Source of the DNA: Roseateles sp049532965
GTDB taxonomy: Bacteria; Pseudomonadota; Gammaproteobacteria; Burkholderiales; Burkholderiaceae_C
Direction of reading: 5' to 3'
Length of the DNA stretch: 64,000 nt
Assembly: GCF_049532965.1 (NCBI RefSeq)
Contig: NZ_CP186694.1
Coordinates: 1,612,001 to 1,676,000, forward strand
A model generated the notes under the pieces. That model was given only the letters and a program-made list of their open reading frames with translations, did no database searches and was not told where the DNA came from. The first letter of the stretch is position 1, and each line of letters opens with the position of its first letter. Below, one piece after another: positions 24,946 to 33,546 of the stretch. The position numbers and the translations under genes are program-made.

Positions 24946-25386
24946 ATGAGCGCCTCGACGATGTCCACGCCCATGTCCACTGCTCCCGTCACCGCTCCGA
25001 CGCCCGGCACGCTGACCTGCTTTCTGGTCGAGGACAGCCCATTGATCCGCGAGAACCTGGTGGCGACGCTGCAGGAGATGCTGGACCTGGAGGTGGTCGG
25101 CCAGGCCGAGGACGAAGCGGCCGCGCTGCGCTGGCTGCACGACGAGGCCGTCCCCTGCGACCTGGTGATCGTCGACCTGTTCCTCAAGCGCGGCTCGGGG
25201 CTGTCCCTGCTGCCCAAGGCCCGGCTGCTCCAGCCGGAGGCCAAGCTGATCGTGCTCAGCAACTACGCCACCGTCGACATGCGCCACCGCTGCGAGGAAC
25301 TCGGCGCCGACCGGGTCTTCGACAAGTCCAGCGAGCTCGACGAGCTGATCGCCTACTGCCTGGACCTGGCATCGTCGAAGGCCTGA
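24946..25386 (+). CDS. Stand-alone receiver-domain protein
   Basis: A 146-residue protein with a 20-residue Ser/Thr/Pro start and a single receiver: CFLVEDSPLIRENLV, phospho-Asp in CDLVIVDLFLKRGSG, KLIVLSNYAT and VFDKSSELDEL. There is no output domain. The ATG lies two bases after the AsmA stop. A single-domain response regulator at the end of an envelope/stress operon may relay phosphate or bind a partner protein. Confidence 0.9.
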   Translation: MSASTMSTPMSTAPVTAPTPGTLTCFLVEDSPLIRENLVATLQEMLDLEVVGQAEDEAAALRWLHDEAVPCDLVIVDLFLKRGSGLSLLPKARLLQPEAKLIVLSNYATVDMRHRCEELGADRVFDKSSELDELIAYCLDLASSKA

Positions 25387-25404
25387 GCGCCTGAAGCATG
25401 AGCG

Positions 25405-25429
25405 CGCCGGGCGTTCAACACGCCCGGCG
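25405..25429. terminator. Hairpin between convergent receiver and EmrB genes
   Basis: CGCCGGGCG, a TTCAACA loop and CGCCCGGCG form nine pairs 19 bases after the receiver stop and 30 bases before the end of the convergent emrB-like gene. No T-run follows. Confidence 0.55.
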
Positions 25430-25458
25430 TACCCGTCGGTCGGAGGCGATCGGCGCGC

Positions 25459-27090
25459 TCAGTGCGCCCCGCCCGCATCCACGGGCGCTCCCATCTTCGG
25501 CGGCCGCCGCGTGAGCCACACGAACGCGATCAGCACCAGGAACAGCAGCGCCGAGGCCAGGAAGATGTCGTCCGCCGCCCGCGTGAACGCCTGCTGGTCC
25601 ACCAGCCGGTTCAGGTAGGCCAGCGCCTGGTCGTGGCTGAAGCCGGTCCGCTGCAGCGTGTCCAGCGCCGCCGTCTCCGCCGGATCGCCCAGCGCCAGCC
25701 GCTCCGCCAGGTGATGGTGGTGCAGCGTGGCGCGGTTCTCCCACAGGGTGGTCGAGATCGACGTGCCCATCGCTCCCGCCGTGATCCGGACGAAGTTCGA
25801 CAATCCCGCCGCCGCGGCGATCCGCTCGGGGGTGATGCCGGACAGCGTCAGCGTCGTCAGCGGGATGAAGAAGAACGCCAGCGCCCCGCCCTGCAGGATC
25901 GTAGGGATCATGATGGTCCCGAGGTCCGTGTCGGTCGTGAAGCGGGACCGCATCCACAGGACGATCGCGAACATCACGAAGGCGAAGCTCGCCATCGCGC
26001 GCGGATCCCACACCGACACCTTGCGCCCCACCACCGGGGACAGCAGGATCGCCAGCACGCCGACCGGCGCCAGCGCGAAGCCCGCGTCGGTGGCCGTGTA
26101 GCCCATGTGCTGCTGCAGCCACAGCGGCAGCAGCACGACGTTGCCGAAGAACAGCCCGTACGCGATCGACAGCACCGACGCGCCGAAGAGGAAGTTGCGC
26201 CGTCCGAAGAGCCGCAGGTCCACGACCGGGTGGTCGTCGGTCAGTTCCCACACGATGAACACCGCCAGCCCCACCACCGCGATCACCGCCAGCGCGACGA
26301 TCTGGCCGGAGGCGAACCAGTCCAGCTCCTTGCCCTTGTCGAGCATGATCTGCAGCGCGCCCACCCAGACCACCAGCAGGGCCAGCCCGATGGTGTCGAT
26401 CGGCAGCTTCTTGATCGGGGTCTCTCGGGTGCGGTAGATGCTCCAGGTCAAGCCCGCCGCGAACAGGCCCACCGGCACGTTGATGTAGAAGATCCAGGGC
26501 CAGGTGACGTTGTCGGTGATCCAGCCGCCCAGCAGCGGCCCGACCACGGGGGCGACCAGCGTCGTCATGCCCCATAAGGCGAGCGCCGTCCCGGCCTTGT
26601 GCTTGGGATAGCTCGCCAGCAGCAAGGTCTGGGACAGCGGGATCATCGGCCCTGCCACCAGGCCCTGGAACACGCGCGCCACCACCAGCATCTCCAGCGA
26701 ATGCGCAAAGCCGCACAGCCAGGAGGCCAGCACGAACAGCAGCACGCTCATCGTGAAGAGGCGCACCGCACCGAAGCGCTGCGTCAGCCAGCCGGTCAAC
26801 GGGACCGAGATCGCGTTGGCGACGCCGAAGCTCGTGATGACCCAGGTGCCCTGCACCGGGCTGACGCCCAGGTCGCCGGCGATGGCGGGCAGCGACACGT
26901 TCGCGATGGACGAGTCCAGCACGTTCATGAAGGTCGCCAACGACAGCGAGATCGTGCCCAGCACCAGCGCCGTGCCGGTCAACGGCGGCGGCGTCGCCGG
27001 GGCCGGCGCGGCAGCCCGGCCGGCCTGCGCCCCCGATGGCACCGCCGGCCCGCCGGGCACGCCCGGCGTGGTTTGAGACGGGCCGCTCAT
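25459..27090 (-). CDS. emrB: EmrB/QacA-type (DHA2) multidrug MFS transporter
   Basis: A 543-residue protein with 14 predicted membrane segments. It shows the DHA2 signatures: LATFMNVLDSSIANVSLPAI (motif D1), WLTQRFGAVRLF, and FQGLVAGPMIPLSQTLL. A Pro/Ala-rich N-terminal tail precedes the first helix. It uses proton force to move drugs through the EmrA and outer-membrane proteins encoded just upstream. Its ATG overlaps the stop of the emrA-like gene (ATGA), so the two are translationally coupled. It ends the marR-OMF-emrA-emrB operon. Confidence 0.93.
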   Translation of the reverse strand: MSGPSQTTPGVPGGPAVPSGAQAGRAAAPAPATPPPLTGTALVLGTISLSLATFMNVLDSSIANVSLPAIAGDLGVSPVQGTWVITSFGVANAISVPLTGWLTQRFGAVRLFTMSVLLFVLASWLCGFAHSLEMLVVARVFQGLVAGPMIPLSQTLLLASYPKHKAGTALALWGMTTLVAPVVGPLLGGWITDNVTWPWIFYINVPVGLFAAGLTWSIYRTRETPIKKLPIDTIGLALLVVWVGALQIMLDKGKELDWFASGQIVALAVIAVVGLAVFIVWELTDDHPVVDLRLFGRRNFLFGASVLSIAYGLFFGNVVLLPLWLQQHMGYTATDAGFALAPVGVLAILLSPVVGRKVSVWDPRAMASFAFVMFAIVLWMRSRFTTDTDLGTIMIPTILQGGALAFFFIPLTTLTLSGITPERIAAAAGLSNFVRITAGAMGTSISTTLWENRATLHHHHLAERLALGDPAETAALDTLQRTGFSHDQALAYLNRLVDQQAFTRAADDIFLASALLFLVLIAFVWLTRRPPKMGAPVDAGGAH

Positions 27091-28370
27091 TGCACGCGGA
27101 CGGCGTTGGCCTTGGCGGCCGCCTTGCCGAGGTTGCCGGCGATGATGCGGTTCACCTGCTCGTCGGCGGCCCGCTCCTGCGTGTCGAAGATCGCCGTCTG
27201 CAGGCGCGGCTGGCTCGCGCCGGTCGCAGCGGCCAGCATCGGGCCGTCCTGGTCACGGATGTCAACCTGCACGTCCATCGACAGGCCGACGCGCAGCGGA
27301 TGCTGCTGTACTTCCTTCGGGTCCAGCGCGATGCGCACCGGCACGCGCTGCACCACCTTGATCCAGTTGCCGGTCGCGTTCTGCGCCGGCAGCAGCGCGA
27401 ACGCCGCACCGGTGCCGGCCCCCAGGCCCTGCACCGTGCCGTGGTATTCGGTCTTCTTGCCGTACACGTCGGCTTCCAGCGTCGCCTTCTGGCCGATGCG
27501 CAGCTTGGCGAGCTGGCTCTCCTTGAAGTTCGCGTCGACCCAGACCTGCTGCAGGCCGACCACGGCCATCAGCGGCGCGCCCGCGGCAACGCGCTGGCCG
27601 AGCTGCACCGAGCGGCGGGCAACCCAGCCATCCACGGGTGCGATCAGCTCCGCGCGCTGCAACGCCAGATAGGCCTCACGCAGGCGGGCCGCGGCGCGCA
27701 GCACGTTCGGATGGTCCTCGACCTTGACGCCGTCGGTCAGCACCTGGTTCGAGGCCAACTGATCCTTCGCCGCCTGCAGCGCCGACTGCGCCGCGGCAGC
27801 TTGCGCCCGGGCCGCCGTCAGCTGCGACTGCGCGTGTTCCAGCTCTTCCTTGCCCACCGCGCCGGTCGCGACCAGCGGCTGGCGGCGGCTCACGTCGGCC
27901 TGCAGGCGGTTCAGCTCGGTGACGGTGCGCTGCAGGTCGGCCTCGCGGACCTTGACCTGCGCTTCGAGGCCGCTGTTGTTGGCATACAGCGTGCGCACTT
28001 CGCGGACCGTCTGCGCGAGTTGGGCCTGGGCCTGTTCCAGCGCGACGCGAGCATCCACCGGATCCAGGCTGACCAGCTTCTGGCCCGCCTTCACGAAGTC
28101 GGTGTCATCGGCATAGACGGCGCGCACCGTCCCACCGACCAGCGGCGTGATCTGCACGACGTTGGCCTGCACATAGGCGTTGTCCGTGGACTCGTAGCGG
28201 CTGCCGACGATCCATGCATAGGCGCCGTAGCCCAGGCCGGCGACGATGACCGCGGCGGCGATCAGGGTCAGGCCCTTCCTGCGGGTACCGTTCCCGGGGG
28301 CGTTCGGCGTGTTCGGGGCGCCGCTCGTGGCGGCGGGTGCGGGGGTCTTGTTCTCGGGCGTGGCGCTCAT
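27087..28370 (-). CDS. emrA: EmrA-type HlyD-family efflux adaptor
   Basis: A 427-residue adaptor with a short Pro/Thr tail, a membrane helix (about 36-55) and EmrA hallmarks: SRYESTDNAYVQANVVQITP, the two lipoyl halves around a long coiled coil (about 110-220; KEELEHAQSQLTAARAQ), APVDGWVARRSVQLGQRV and KVVQRVPVRIAL. It links EmrB to the outer-membrane protein at 28458. It belongs to the operon headed by MarR. Confidence 0.93.
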   Translation of the reverse strand: MSATPENKTPAPAATSGAPNTPNAPGNGTRRKGLTLIAAAVIVAGLGYGAYAWIVGSRYESTDNAYVQANVVQITPLVGGTVRAVYADDTDFVKAGQKLVSLDPVDARVALEQAQAQLAQTVREVRTLYANNSGLEAQVKVREADLQRTVTELNRLQADVSRRQPLVATGAVGKEELEHAQSQLTAARAQAAAAQSALQAAKDQLASNQVLTDGVKVEDHPNVLRAAARLREAYLALQRAELIAPVDGWVARRSVQLGQRVAAGAPLMAVVGLQQVWVDANFKESQLAKLRIGQKATLEADVYGKKTEYHGTVQGLGAGTGAAFALLPAQNATGNWIKVVQRVPVRIALDPKEVQQHPLRVGLSMDVQVDIRDQDGPMLAAATGASQPRLQTAIFDTQERAADEQVNRIIAGNLGKAAAKANAVRVQ

Positions 28371-28457
28371 GATGGTGGGCTCTGGGAGAAGGGGTCGCGG
28401 GGTACGCGGAAGAGATCGGCCGGCGCCCTGGCGCCGGCGGTGGAGCGGTGTCGGGAA

Positions 28458-29930
28458 TCAGCCGCGGCCGGGGTCGCTCGCCGGCTGGACCTGCGCCTGC
28501 GCACGTCCCGGCTCGGCGTAGCCGCCGCCCAGCGCGCGCATCAGGTTGATCTGCGCGTCGACGGTCAGCGCTTGCAGGTCGATGCGGCCGCGCTGCTGCA
28601 GCAACTGGTTCTGTTGGGCGGTCAACAGCGCCAGGCGGCCGGTCAGGCCGGCGCGATGACGCTGCTCGGCCAGCGCGGCCTGGCTGTCGGCATTGGCGAC
28701 GAGCGCCTCCTGCTGCGTGCGTTGCTGGCGCAGCGAGTCCAGCGTCGTGTATTGGTCGCTGGCGTCGCGCACGGCGTCGAGCACCGCCGCGTTGTAGGTC
28801 GCGATGGCGGCTTCCTGCTCCGCGGCGCTGCCGCGCAGGTTGGCGCGCAGCCGGCCGCTATCGAACAGCGGCAGATGCAGCGCCGGACCGGCACCGAACT
28901 GCCGGCTGCCGCTCTTGAACAGCTCGTCCATGCCGATGGCGTTCAGGCCGACAAAGGCCGTCAGGCTGATGCTCGGATAGAACTGCGCGCGGGCCACGCG
29001 GATGTCCTGGGCGGTGGCTTCCACGCGGGCGCGGGCCGCCGCGAGGTCCGGGCGGCGTCCCAGCAGGTCCAGGTGCGGCGCCTGCTGCCAGTCCAGCACT
29101 GCCGGCAGCGAAGCATCGAGCGACTCCGTCGCCTTCGGCCCCTGGCCGGTCAGCGCGGCGATCTGGTGGCGTAGCAGCGACTGCTGCTCACGCAGCACCA
29201 CCTGCTGGCGCTGGAGGTCGGGCAACGGCGCTTCGGCGACGCGCAGGTCCTGCCCGTTGTCCAGGCCGGCGGCGCTGCGTTGGCGCACCAGGTCCAGGCT
29301 CTGGTCGCGCAAGGTCTTCTGCTGCTCCAGCAGGCGGCTCTGCGCCTGGCTGCGGGCCAGCGCGACGTAGGCCTTCGCGACCGCGTTGGACACGCTCAGC
29401 CGCGCCGCGGCCGCATCCGCCTGCGCCGCGCGTTGCTGGCCCAGCGCCGCCTGCAGCGCGGCGTCGTGCTTGCCGAAGAAGTCGAACTCGTAGCTCAGCC
29501 CGGCCTGGATGTTGGCCATCGTCTGCACGCTGCCGGCCAGCGGCGGCGGATAGATGCCATGCTCGCTGAAGCGCTGCCGCGTCGCGTCGGCCTCGAGTTC
29601 GCCGGATGGTCGCTTGGCGGCCTCCGCTCCCTCGGTCATCGCGGCGGCGCGGGCGATGCGGGCCCGGGCCAGCGCAAGGTTGGGCGAGTTCTCGATCGCC
29701 CGGTCGACCAGCGCATTGAGCTGCGCATCGCCGAAGGCGGTCCACCACTGCGCGTCAAGCGCCTGGCCCTCCCCCGCCTCCAGGCCCAGGCGGGCCGCGG
29801 CGTCGGGGCCGTCGATCGGTCGGCTGGCCTCGGCCAGCTTGGGGATGGGGGCGCAGGCGGCCAGCACCATCAGCAGCGCCGCGCCCATGGCCAGGGCCAG
29901 CGTCGTACGATGAAGGGAACGGGAGCTCAT
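28458..29930 (-). CDS. NodT/OprM-family outer-membrane efflux lipoprotein
   Basis: A 490-residue protein from the ATG at 29930, with GAGGAATCTC upstream. The lipobox is LAAC (Cys near 24). Two TolC-type repeats follow, with WWTAFGDAQLNALVDRAIENSPNL near 60 and LGRRPDLAAARARVEATAQD near 290, the classic RND/EMR outer-membrane factor pattern. Unlike the TolC at 11334, this one is lipid-anchored and dedicated to efflux. It stands between marR and emrA, so the operon encodes a complete tripartite pump. Confidence 0.93.
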   Translation of the reverse strand: MSSRSLHRTTLALAMGAALLMVLAACAPIPKLAEASRPIDGPDAAARLGLEAGEGQALDAQWWTAFGDAQLNALVDRAIENSPNLALARARIARAAAMTEGAEAAKRPSGELEADATRQRFSEHGIYPPPLAGSVQTMANIQAGLSYEFDFFGKHDAALQAALGQQRAAQADAAAARLSVSNAVAKAYVALARSQAQSRLLEQQKTLRDQSLDLVRQRSAAGLDNGQDLRVAEAPLPDLQRQQVVLREQQSLLRHQIAALTGQGPKATESLDASLPAVLDWQQAPHLDLLGRRPDLAAARARVEATAQDIRVARAQFYPSISLTAFVGLNAIGMDELFKSGSRQFGAGPALHLPLFDSGRLRANLRGSAAEQEAAIATYNAAVLDAVRDASDQYTTLDSLRQQRTQQEALVANADSQAALAEQRHRAGLTGRLALLTAQQNQLLQQRGRIDLQALTVDAQINLMRALGGGYAEPGRAQAQVQPASDPGRG

Positions 29931-30013
29931 CGGGAGATTCCTCGAATGTTGTTCTTGTCGGGACAAGGGGAAGAACGGTGGAATGGCAGAGCGGCGATGC
30001 CCAGCGGGGCGGG

Positions 30014-30553
30014 TCACTCGTCCTTGCCGTCCGGGGGCGCCTTGTCGTCCTGGGCTGAGGACTCGGCGCACAGCCCGTCGCGGATCGCGTGGCCGTTGGC
30101 GACGATGCGCTGCAGCAGCGAGACCAGCGTGCGGAACTCCTGGTCGGTGAAGCCCGCCAAATGGTCGTTGTAGACCTTGGACAGCACGCCGGGCGCCGCC
30201 GCCATGGCGGTCGAACCCACCTCGGTGAGCGAGACCATCACCACCCGCCGGTCCTCGGCCGAGCGGTCCCGCCGCACCAGGTTCTTCGCTTCCAGGCGGT
30301 CCAGCAGCCGGGTCATCGCGCCGCCGTCCATCGCCAGTTCACGCGCCAGCGCGGCGCTGGACATCGGACCGTTGAAGCGCAAGCGCAGCATCGGCGCCCA
30401 CTGGGCGTGGGTCAGGTCCAACTGGCCGAGCATCTTGTCGGCCTCCAGCACCATGGACTGCTTGATCTGCCGCAGCAGCCAGCCCAGGCTGGCCTCGGTG
30501 GTGAAGCTGTCGGCGCTGTAGAAATCGGCGGGAGGAGGCAATTTGGAGCTCAT
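30014..30553 (-). CDS. MarR-family transcriptional repressor
   Basis: A 179-residue protein from the ATG at 30553 (an in-frame GTG lies at 30577). It has the MarR winged helix: MLRLRFNGPMSSAALARELAMDGGAMTRLLDRLEAK as the DNA-reading part (about 55-90) and the wing RRDRSAEDRRVVMVSLTEVG. It first binds drugs or phenolics, then releases DNA. It heads the efflux operon and is divergent from the ABC exporter; a candidate operator is at 30604-30617. Autorepression is likely. Confidence 0.9.
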   Translation of the reverse strand: MSSKLPPPADFYSADSFTTEASLGWLLRQIKQSMVLEADKMLGQLDLTHAQWAPMLRLRFNGPMSSAALARELAMDGGAMTRLLDRLEAKNLVRRDRSAEDRRVVMVSLTEVGSTAMAAAPGVLSKVYNDHLAGFTDQEFRTLVSLLQRIVANGHAIRDGLCAESSAQDDKAPPDGKDE

Positions 30554-30603
30554 GACTTCGGCTTTCCGGAGAGGCACTGCTGGAAAAGGCGTGGTGCGAA
30601 TTA

Positions 30604-30617
30604 TTGCTTAGGCAATC
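30604..30617. promoter_or_regulatory. Candidate MarR operator
   Basis: ATTGCTTAGGCAAT contains five-base inverted arms ATTGC and GCAAT. Further half-site-like copies, CATTGCC and CACTGCC, follow within 35 bases. The cluster lies between the marR start (30553) and the ABC exporter start (30699), so one regulator could act on both. Confidence 0.5.
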
Positions 30618-30698
30618 ATTGCCATGCCAATCACTGCCTGGGATGGGCTTTTTCCCGGTGGGGATATTTCCGCCACATCACCGCCCTACACTGGTTCG

Positions 30699-32558
30699 AT
30701 GTCTGTGACCTCTCCCTCGTCGGCGTCCGCCGCGACCTCGCCATCCTCTCCCTCACGGGGGCCTGCGGCTGAGGCCCGCCCGGCAAACGCCGTGCGCACG
30801 CCGCCTCCCCTGCGGGCGATGGCGCCGGCGTTATGGCCGTTGCTGCGGCCCTATCGGGGGAGGATCGCCGCAGCGGTCGTCTTCCTGGTCCTGGCCGCCG
30901 CGGCGACGCTGGTGTTCCCGATCGCGCTGCGCGAGCTCATCGATCAAGGGCTGGTCGCCGCCGATCCTGGCGAGCGCCTGATGGCGCTGCGCGAGCACTT
31001 CTTCTGGCTGTTCGCGACGGGCGCGGCGCTGGGGGTGTTCTCCGCGTTGCGCTTTTACGCGGTGAGCTGGCTGGGCGAGCGCGTCAGCGCCGACCTGCGC
31101 ACCGCGGTCTATAGCCATGTGCTGCGGCAGAGCCCGGAGTTCTTCGAGACCACGCAGACCGGCGAGGTGATCAGCCGCATCACCACCGACACGACGGTGA
31201 TCCAGAGCATCGTCGGGTCCAGCCTGTCGATGGGGCTGCGCAACCTGATCATGGGCCTGGGCGCGGTAGCGCTGCTGATCGTCAGCAACCCCTGGGTGAT
31301 GACGCAGGTGCTGGGCATCCTGGTGCTGGTGGTGGCGCCGGCGATGTTCTTCGGACGGCGGGTGCGGCGGCTGTCGCGGGCCAGCCAGGACCGCGTCGCG
31401 GACACCAGCGCCATCGCGGCGGAGATGCTGAACGCGATCACCGTGGTCCAGTCGCATGCGCAGGAGGCGCGTGAGGCCACGCGTTTCGATGCTGCCAGCG
31501 AAGCGGCCTTCGACACGGCGCGCAAGCGCACGCGCGTGCGGGCCTTCCTGGTCGCGTTCGTCATCACGGCGACTTTCGGCGCCCTGCTGTGGGGCCTGTA
31601 CCAGGGCACGCAGGCGGTCATGGCGGGGCGCATCACGGCCGGCCACCTGGGCCAGACGGTGGTCTACGTGATCCTGCTGGTCTCGTCGGTGGCGGTGCTG
31701 GCCGAGGTCTGGGGCGACCTGCTGCGCGCGGCGGGGGCGACGGAGCGGCTGATGGAGTTGCTCGCCGCCCAGTCGCCGGTGGCCGACCCGGCGGCGCCGG
31801 CTGCCCTGCCCGCTTCCACCGGACCGGCGCGCGTCAGCTTCGAGCGGGTGCGCTTCCATTACCCGTCGCGGCCGGACCGTGCCGCGCTGGAGGACTTCAC
31901 GCTGCACATCCAGCCCGGGGAGACGGTCGCGCTGGTAGGCCCGAGCGGCGCCGGCAAGAGCACCGTCCTGCAACTGCTGCAGCGCTTCTACGACGTGCAG
32001 TCGGGCGCGGTGACGGTCGACGGCCTGCCGGTGGATCGGGTCCGGCTGGCCGACCTGCGCGGTCGCATGGCGCTGGTGCCGCAGCAGAGCGTGATCTTCT
32101 CGGCCAGCGCGCTGGACAACATCCGGTATGGCCGGCCGGACGCCAGCCGCGAGGCGGTGATCGCCGCCGCGCGAGCCGCGCACGCGGACGAGTTCATCCG
32201 CCAGTTGCCCCAGGGCTACGACAGCTTCCTCGGGGAGCGCGGCGTGCGCCTGTCCGGCGGCCAGCGCCAGCGCATCGCGATTGCACGCGCAATGCTGCAG
32301 GACGCGCCGCTGCTGCTGCTCGACGAGGCGACCAGCGCGCTGGATGCCGAGAGCGAGCGCCTGGTGCAGCAGGCGTTGGACGAGGCGATGCGTGACCGCA
32401 CGACGCTGGTGATCGCGCACCGGCTGGCGACGGTGCAACGGGCGGACCGCATCGTCGTCATGGACCATGGTCGCATCGTCGAGCAAGGCAGCCATGCGGA
32501 GCTGGTCGCGCGCGGCGGGCTGTATGCGCGGCTGGCGGCGCTCCAGTTCAACGCCTGA
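30699..32558 (+). CDS. ABC exporter half-transporter (MsbA/ABCB-like, fused membrane and ATPase domains)
   Basis: A 619-residue protein from the ATG at 30699; an ATG at 30624 is in frame but would cover the candidate operator. Six membrane segments span about 55-340 and the ATPase about 370-610: FHYPSRPDRAALEDF, Walker A GPSGAGKSTVL, Q-loop LVPQQSVIFSAS, signature LSGGQRQRIAIARAM, Walker B LLLLDEATSALD and switch His in VIAHRLATV. It forms a homodimer that exports lipids or drugs. It is divergent from marR, so shared control is plausible. TACACT lies six bases before the ATG, which would make the mRNA almost leaderless. Confidence 0.92.
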   Translation: MSVTSPSSASAATSPSSPSRGPAAEARPANAVRTPPPLRAMAPALWPLLRPYRGRIAAAVVFLVLAAAATLVFPIALRELIDQGLVAADPGERLMALREHFFWLFATGAALGVFSALRFYAVSWLGERVSADLRTAVYSHVLRQSPEFFETTQTGEVISRITTDTTVIQSIVGSSLSMGLRNLIMGLGAVALLIVSNPWVMTQVLGILVLVVAPAMFFGRRVRRLSRASQDRVADTSAIAAEMLNAITVVQSHAQEAREATRFDAASEAAFDTARKRTRVRAFLVAFVITATFGALLWGLYQGTQAVMAGRITAGHLGQTVVYVILLVSSVAVLAEVWGDLLRAAGATERLMELLAAQSPVADPAAPAALPASTGPARVSFERVRFHYPSRPDRAALEDFTLHIQPGETVALVGPSGAGKSTVLQLLQRFYDVQSGAVTVDGLPVDRVRLADLRGRMALVPQQSVIFSASALDNIRYGRPDASREAVIAAARAAHADEFIRQLPQGYDSFLGERGVRLSGGQRQRIAIARAMLQDAPLLLLDEATSALDAESERLVQQALDEAMRDRTTLVIAHRLATVQRADRIVVMDHGRIVEQGSHAELVARGGLYARLAALQFNA

Positions 32559-32575
32559 CGCGCGCGGGATCTCTC

Positions 32576-32581
32576 TAGAAT
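32576..32581 (+). promoter_or_regulatory. -10 element of thyA
   Basis: TAGAAT lies eight bases before the thyA start codon at 32590. Transcription would begin within a few bases of the ATG, leaving a leader too short for a standard ribosome-binding site. The -35 box is weak. Confidence 0.5.
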
Positions 32582-32589
32582 CGCCGCCC

Positions 32590-33429
32590 ATGACTGCCCC
32601 CATCGCCACCGACCTCGGCGCCGCGCGTCCCGTGCGCCGCCAGTACGAAGACTTCATGCGCCACGTCCACGAGCACGGCGTGACCAAGGGCGACCGGACC
32701 GGCACCGGCACGCGCAGCGTGTTCGGGCACCAGATGCGCTTCGACCTCAACGAGGGCTTCCCGCTGGTGACGACGAAGAAGGTGCACCTGAAGTCCATCA
32801 TCCTCGAGCTGCTGTGGTTCCTGCGGGGCGACTCGAACGTCAAGTGGCTGCAGGAACGCGGCTGCACGATCTGGGACGAGTGGGCGCGCGAGGACGGCGA
32901 CCTGGGTCCGGTCTACGGGGTGCAGTGGCGCAGTTGGCCCAAGCCTGACGGCGGCCATGTCGACCAGATCGCCGATGTGATCCGGCAGCTGAAGACCAAC
33001 CCCGATTCGCGCCGGATCATCGTGTCGGCCTGGAACGTGGCCGAGCTGGACAAGATGGCGCTGATGCCGTGCCACGCGTTCTTCCAGTTCTACGTGGCGG
33101 ACGGCAAGCTGTCGTGCCAGCTGTACCAGCGCAGTGCCGACATCTTCCTGGGCGTGCCCTTCAACATCGCGAGTTATGCGCTGCTGACGCAGATGGTGGC
33201 GCAGCAGTGCGACCTCGCGCTGGGAGACTTCATCTGGACCGGCGGCGATTGCCACATCTACTCGAATCACTTTGAGCAGGTCCAGACGCAGCTGGCGCGC
33301 GAGCCCTTCGCCTACCCGACGATGCACATCAAGCGCAAGCCGGCATCGATCTTCGACTACGAGCTCGAGGACTTCGAGCTGCGTGATTACCAGCACCATG
33401 CGCCCATCAAGGCGCCGGTGGCGGTGTAA
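32590..33429 (+). CDS. thyA: Thymidylate synthase
   Basis: A 279-residue ThyA. It methylates dUMP to dTMP with methylene-tetrahydrofolate. Seen: RTGTGTRSVFGHQMRFDL, the LRGDSNVKWL loop, DLGPVYGVQWR, the catalytic Cys near 161 in LMPCHAFFQFYV, and SADIFLGVPFNIASYALL. It is about 15 residues longer than E. coli ThyA (264) at the N-terminus. The usual neighbour folA is not present downstream. The ATG at 32590 follows a TAGAAT -10 element; an open frame upstream is part of the ABC exporter end. Confidence 0.97.
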   Translation: MTAPIATDLGAARPVRRQYEDFMRHVHEHGVTKGDRTGTGTRSVFGHQMRFDLNEGFPLVTTKKVHLKSIILELLWFLRGDSNVKWLQERGCTIWDEWAREDGDLGPVYGVQWRSWPKPDGGHVDQIADVIRQLKTNPDSRRIIVSAWNVAELDKMALMPCHAFFQFYVADGKLSCQLYQRSADIFLGVPFNIASYALLTQMVAQQCDLALGDFIWTGGDCHIYSNHFEQVQTQLAREPFAYPTMHIKRKPASIFDYELEDFELRDYQHHAPIKAPVAV

Positions 33430-33546
33430 GGCGCCACGGCGCCTGACGGCCGCAGTGCGGGCGGCGCTCCGGTCGGCGCGGGATGTCCCAAACCATGCGG
33501 CGCGCTCATCGGCCCATAATCCGGGCTTTCAGGGAGCGGCGCCGTC

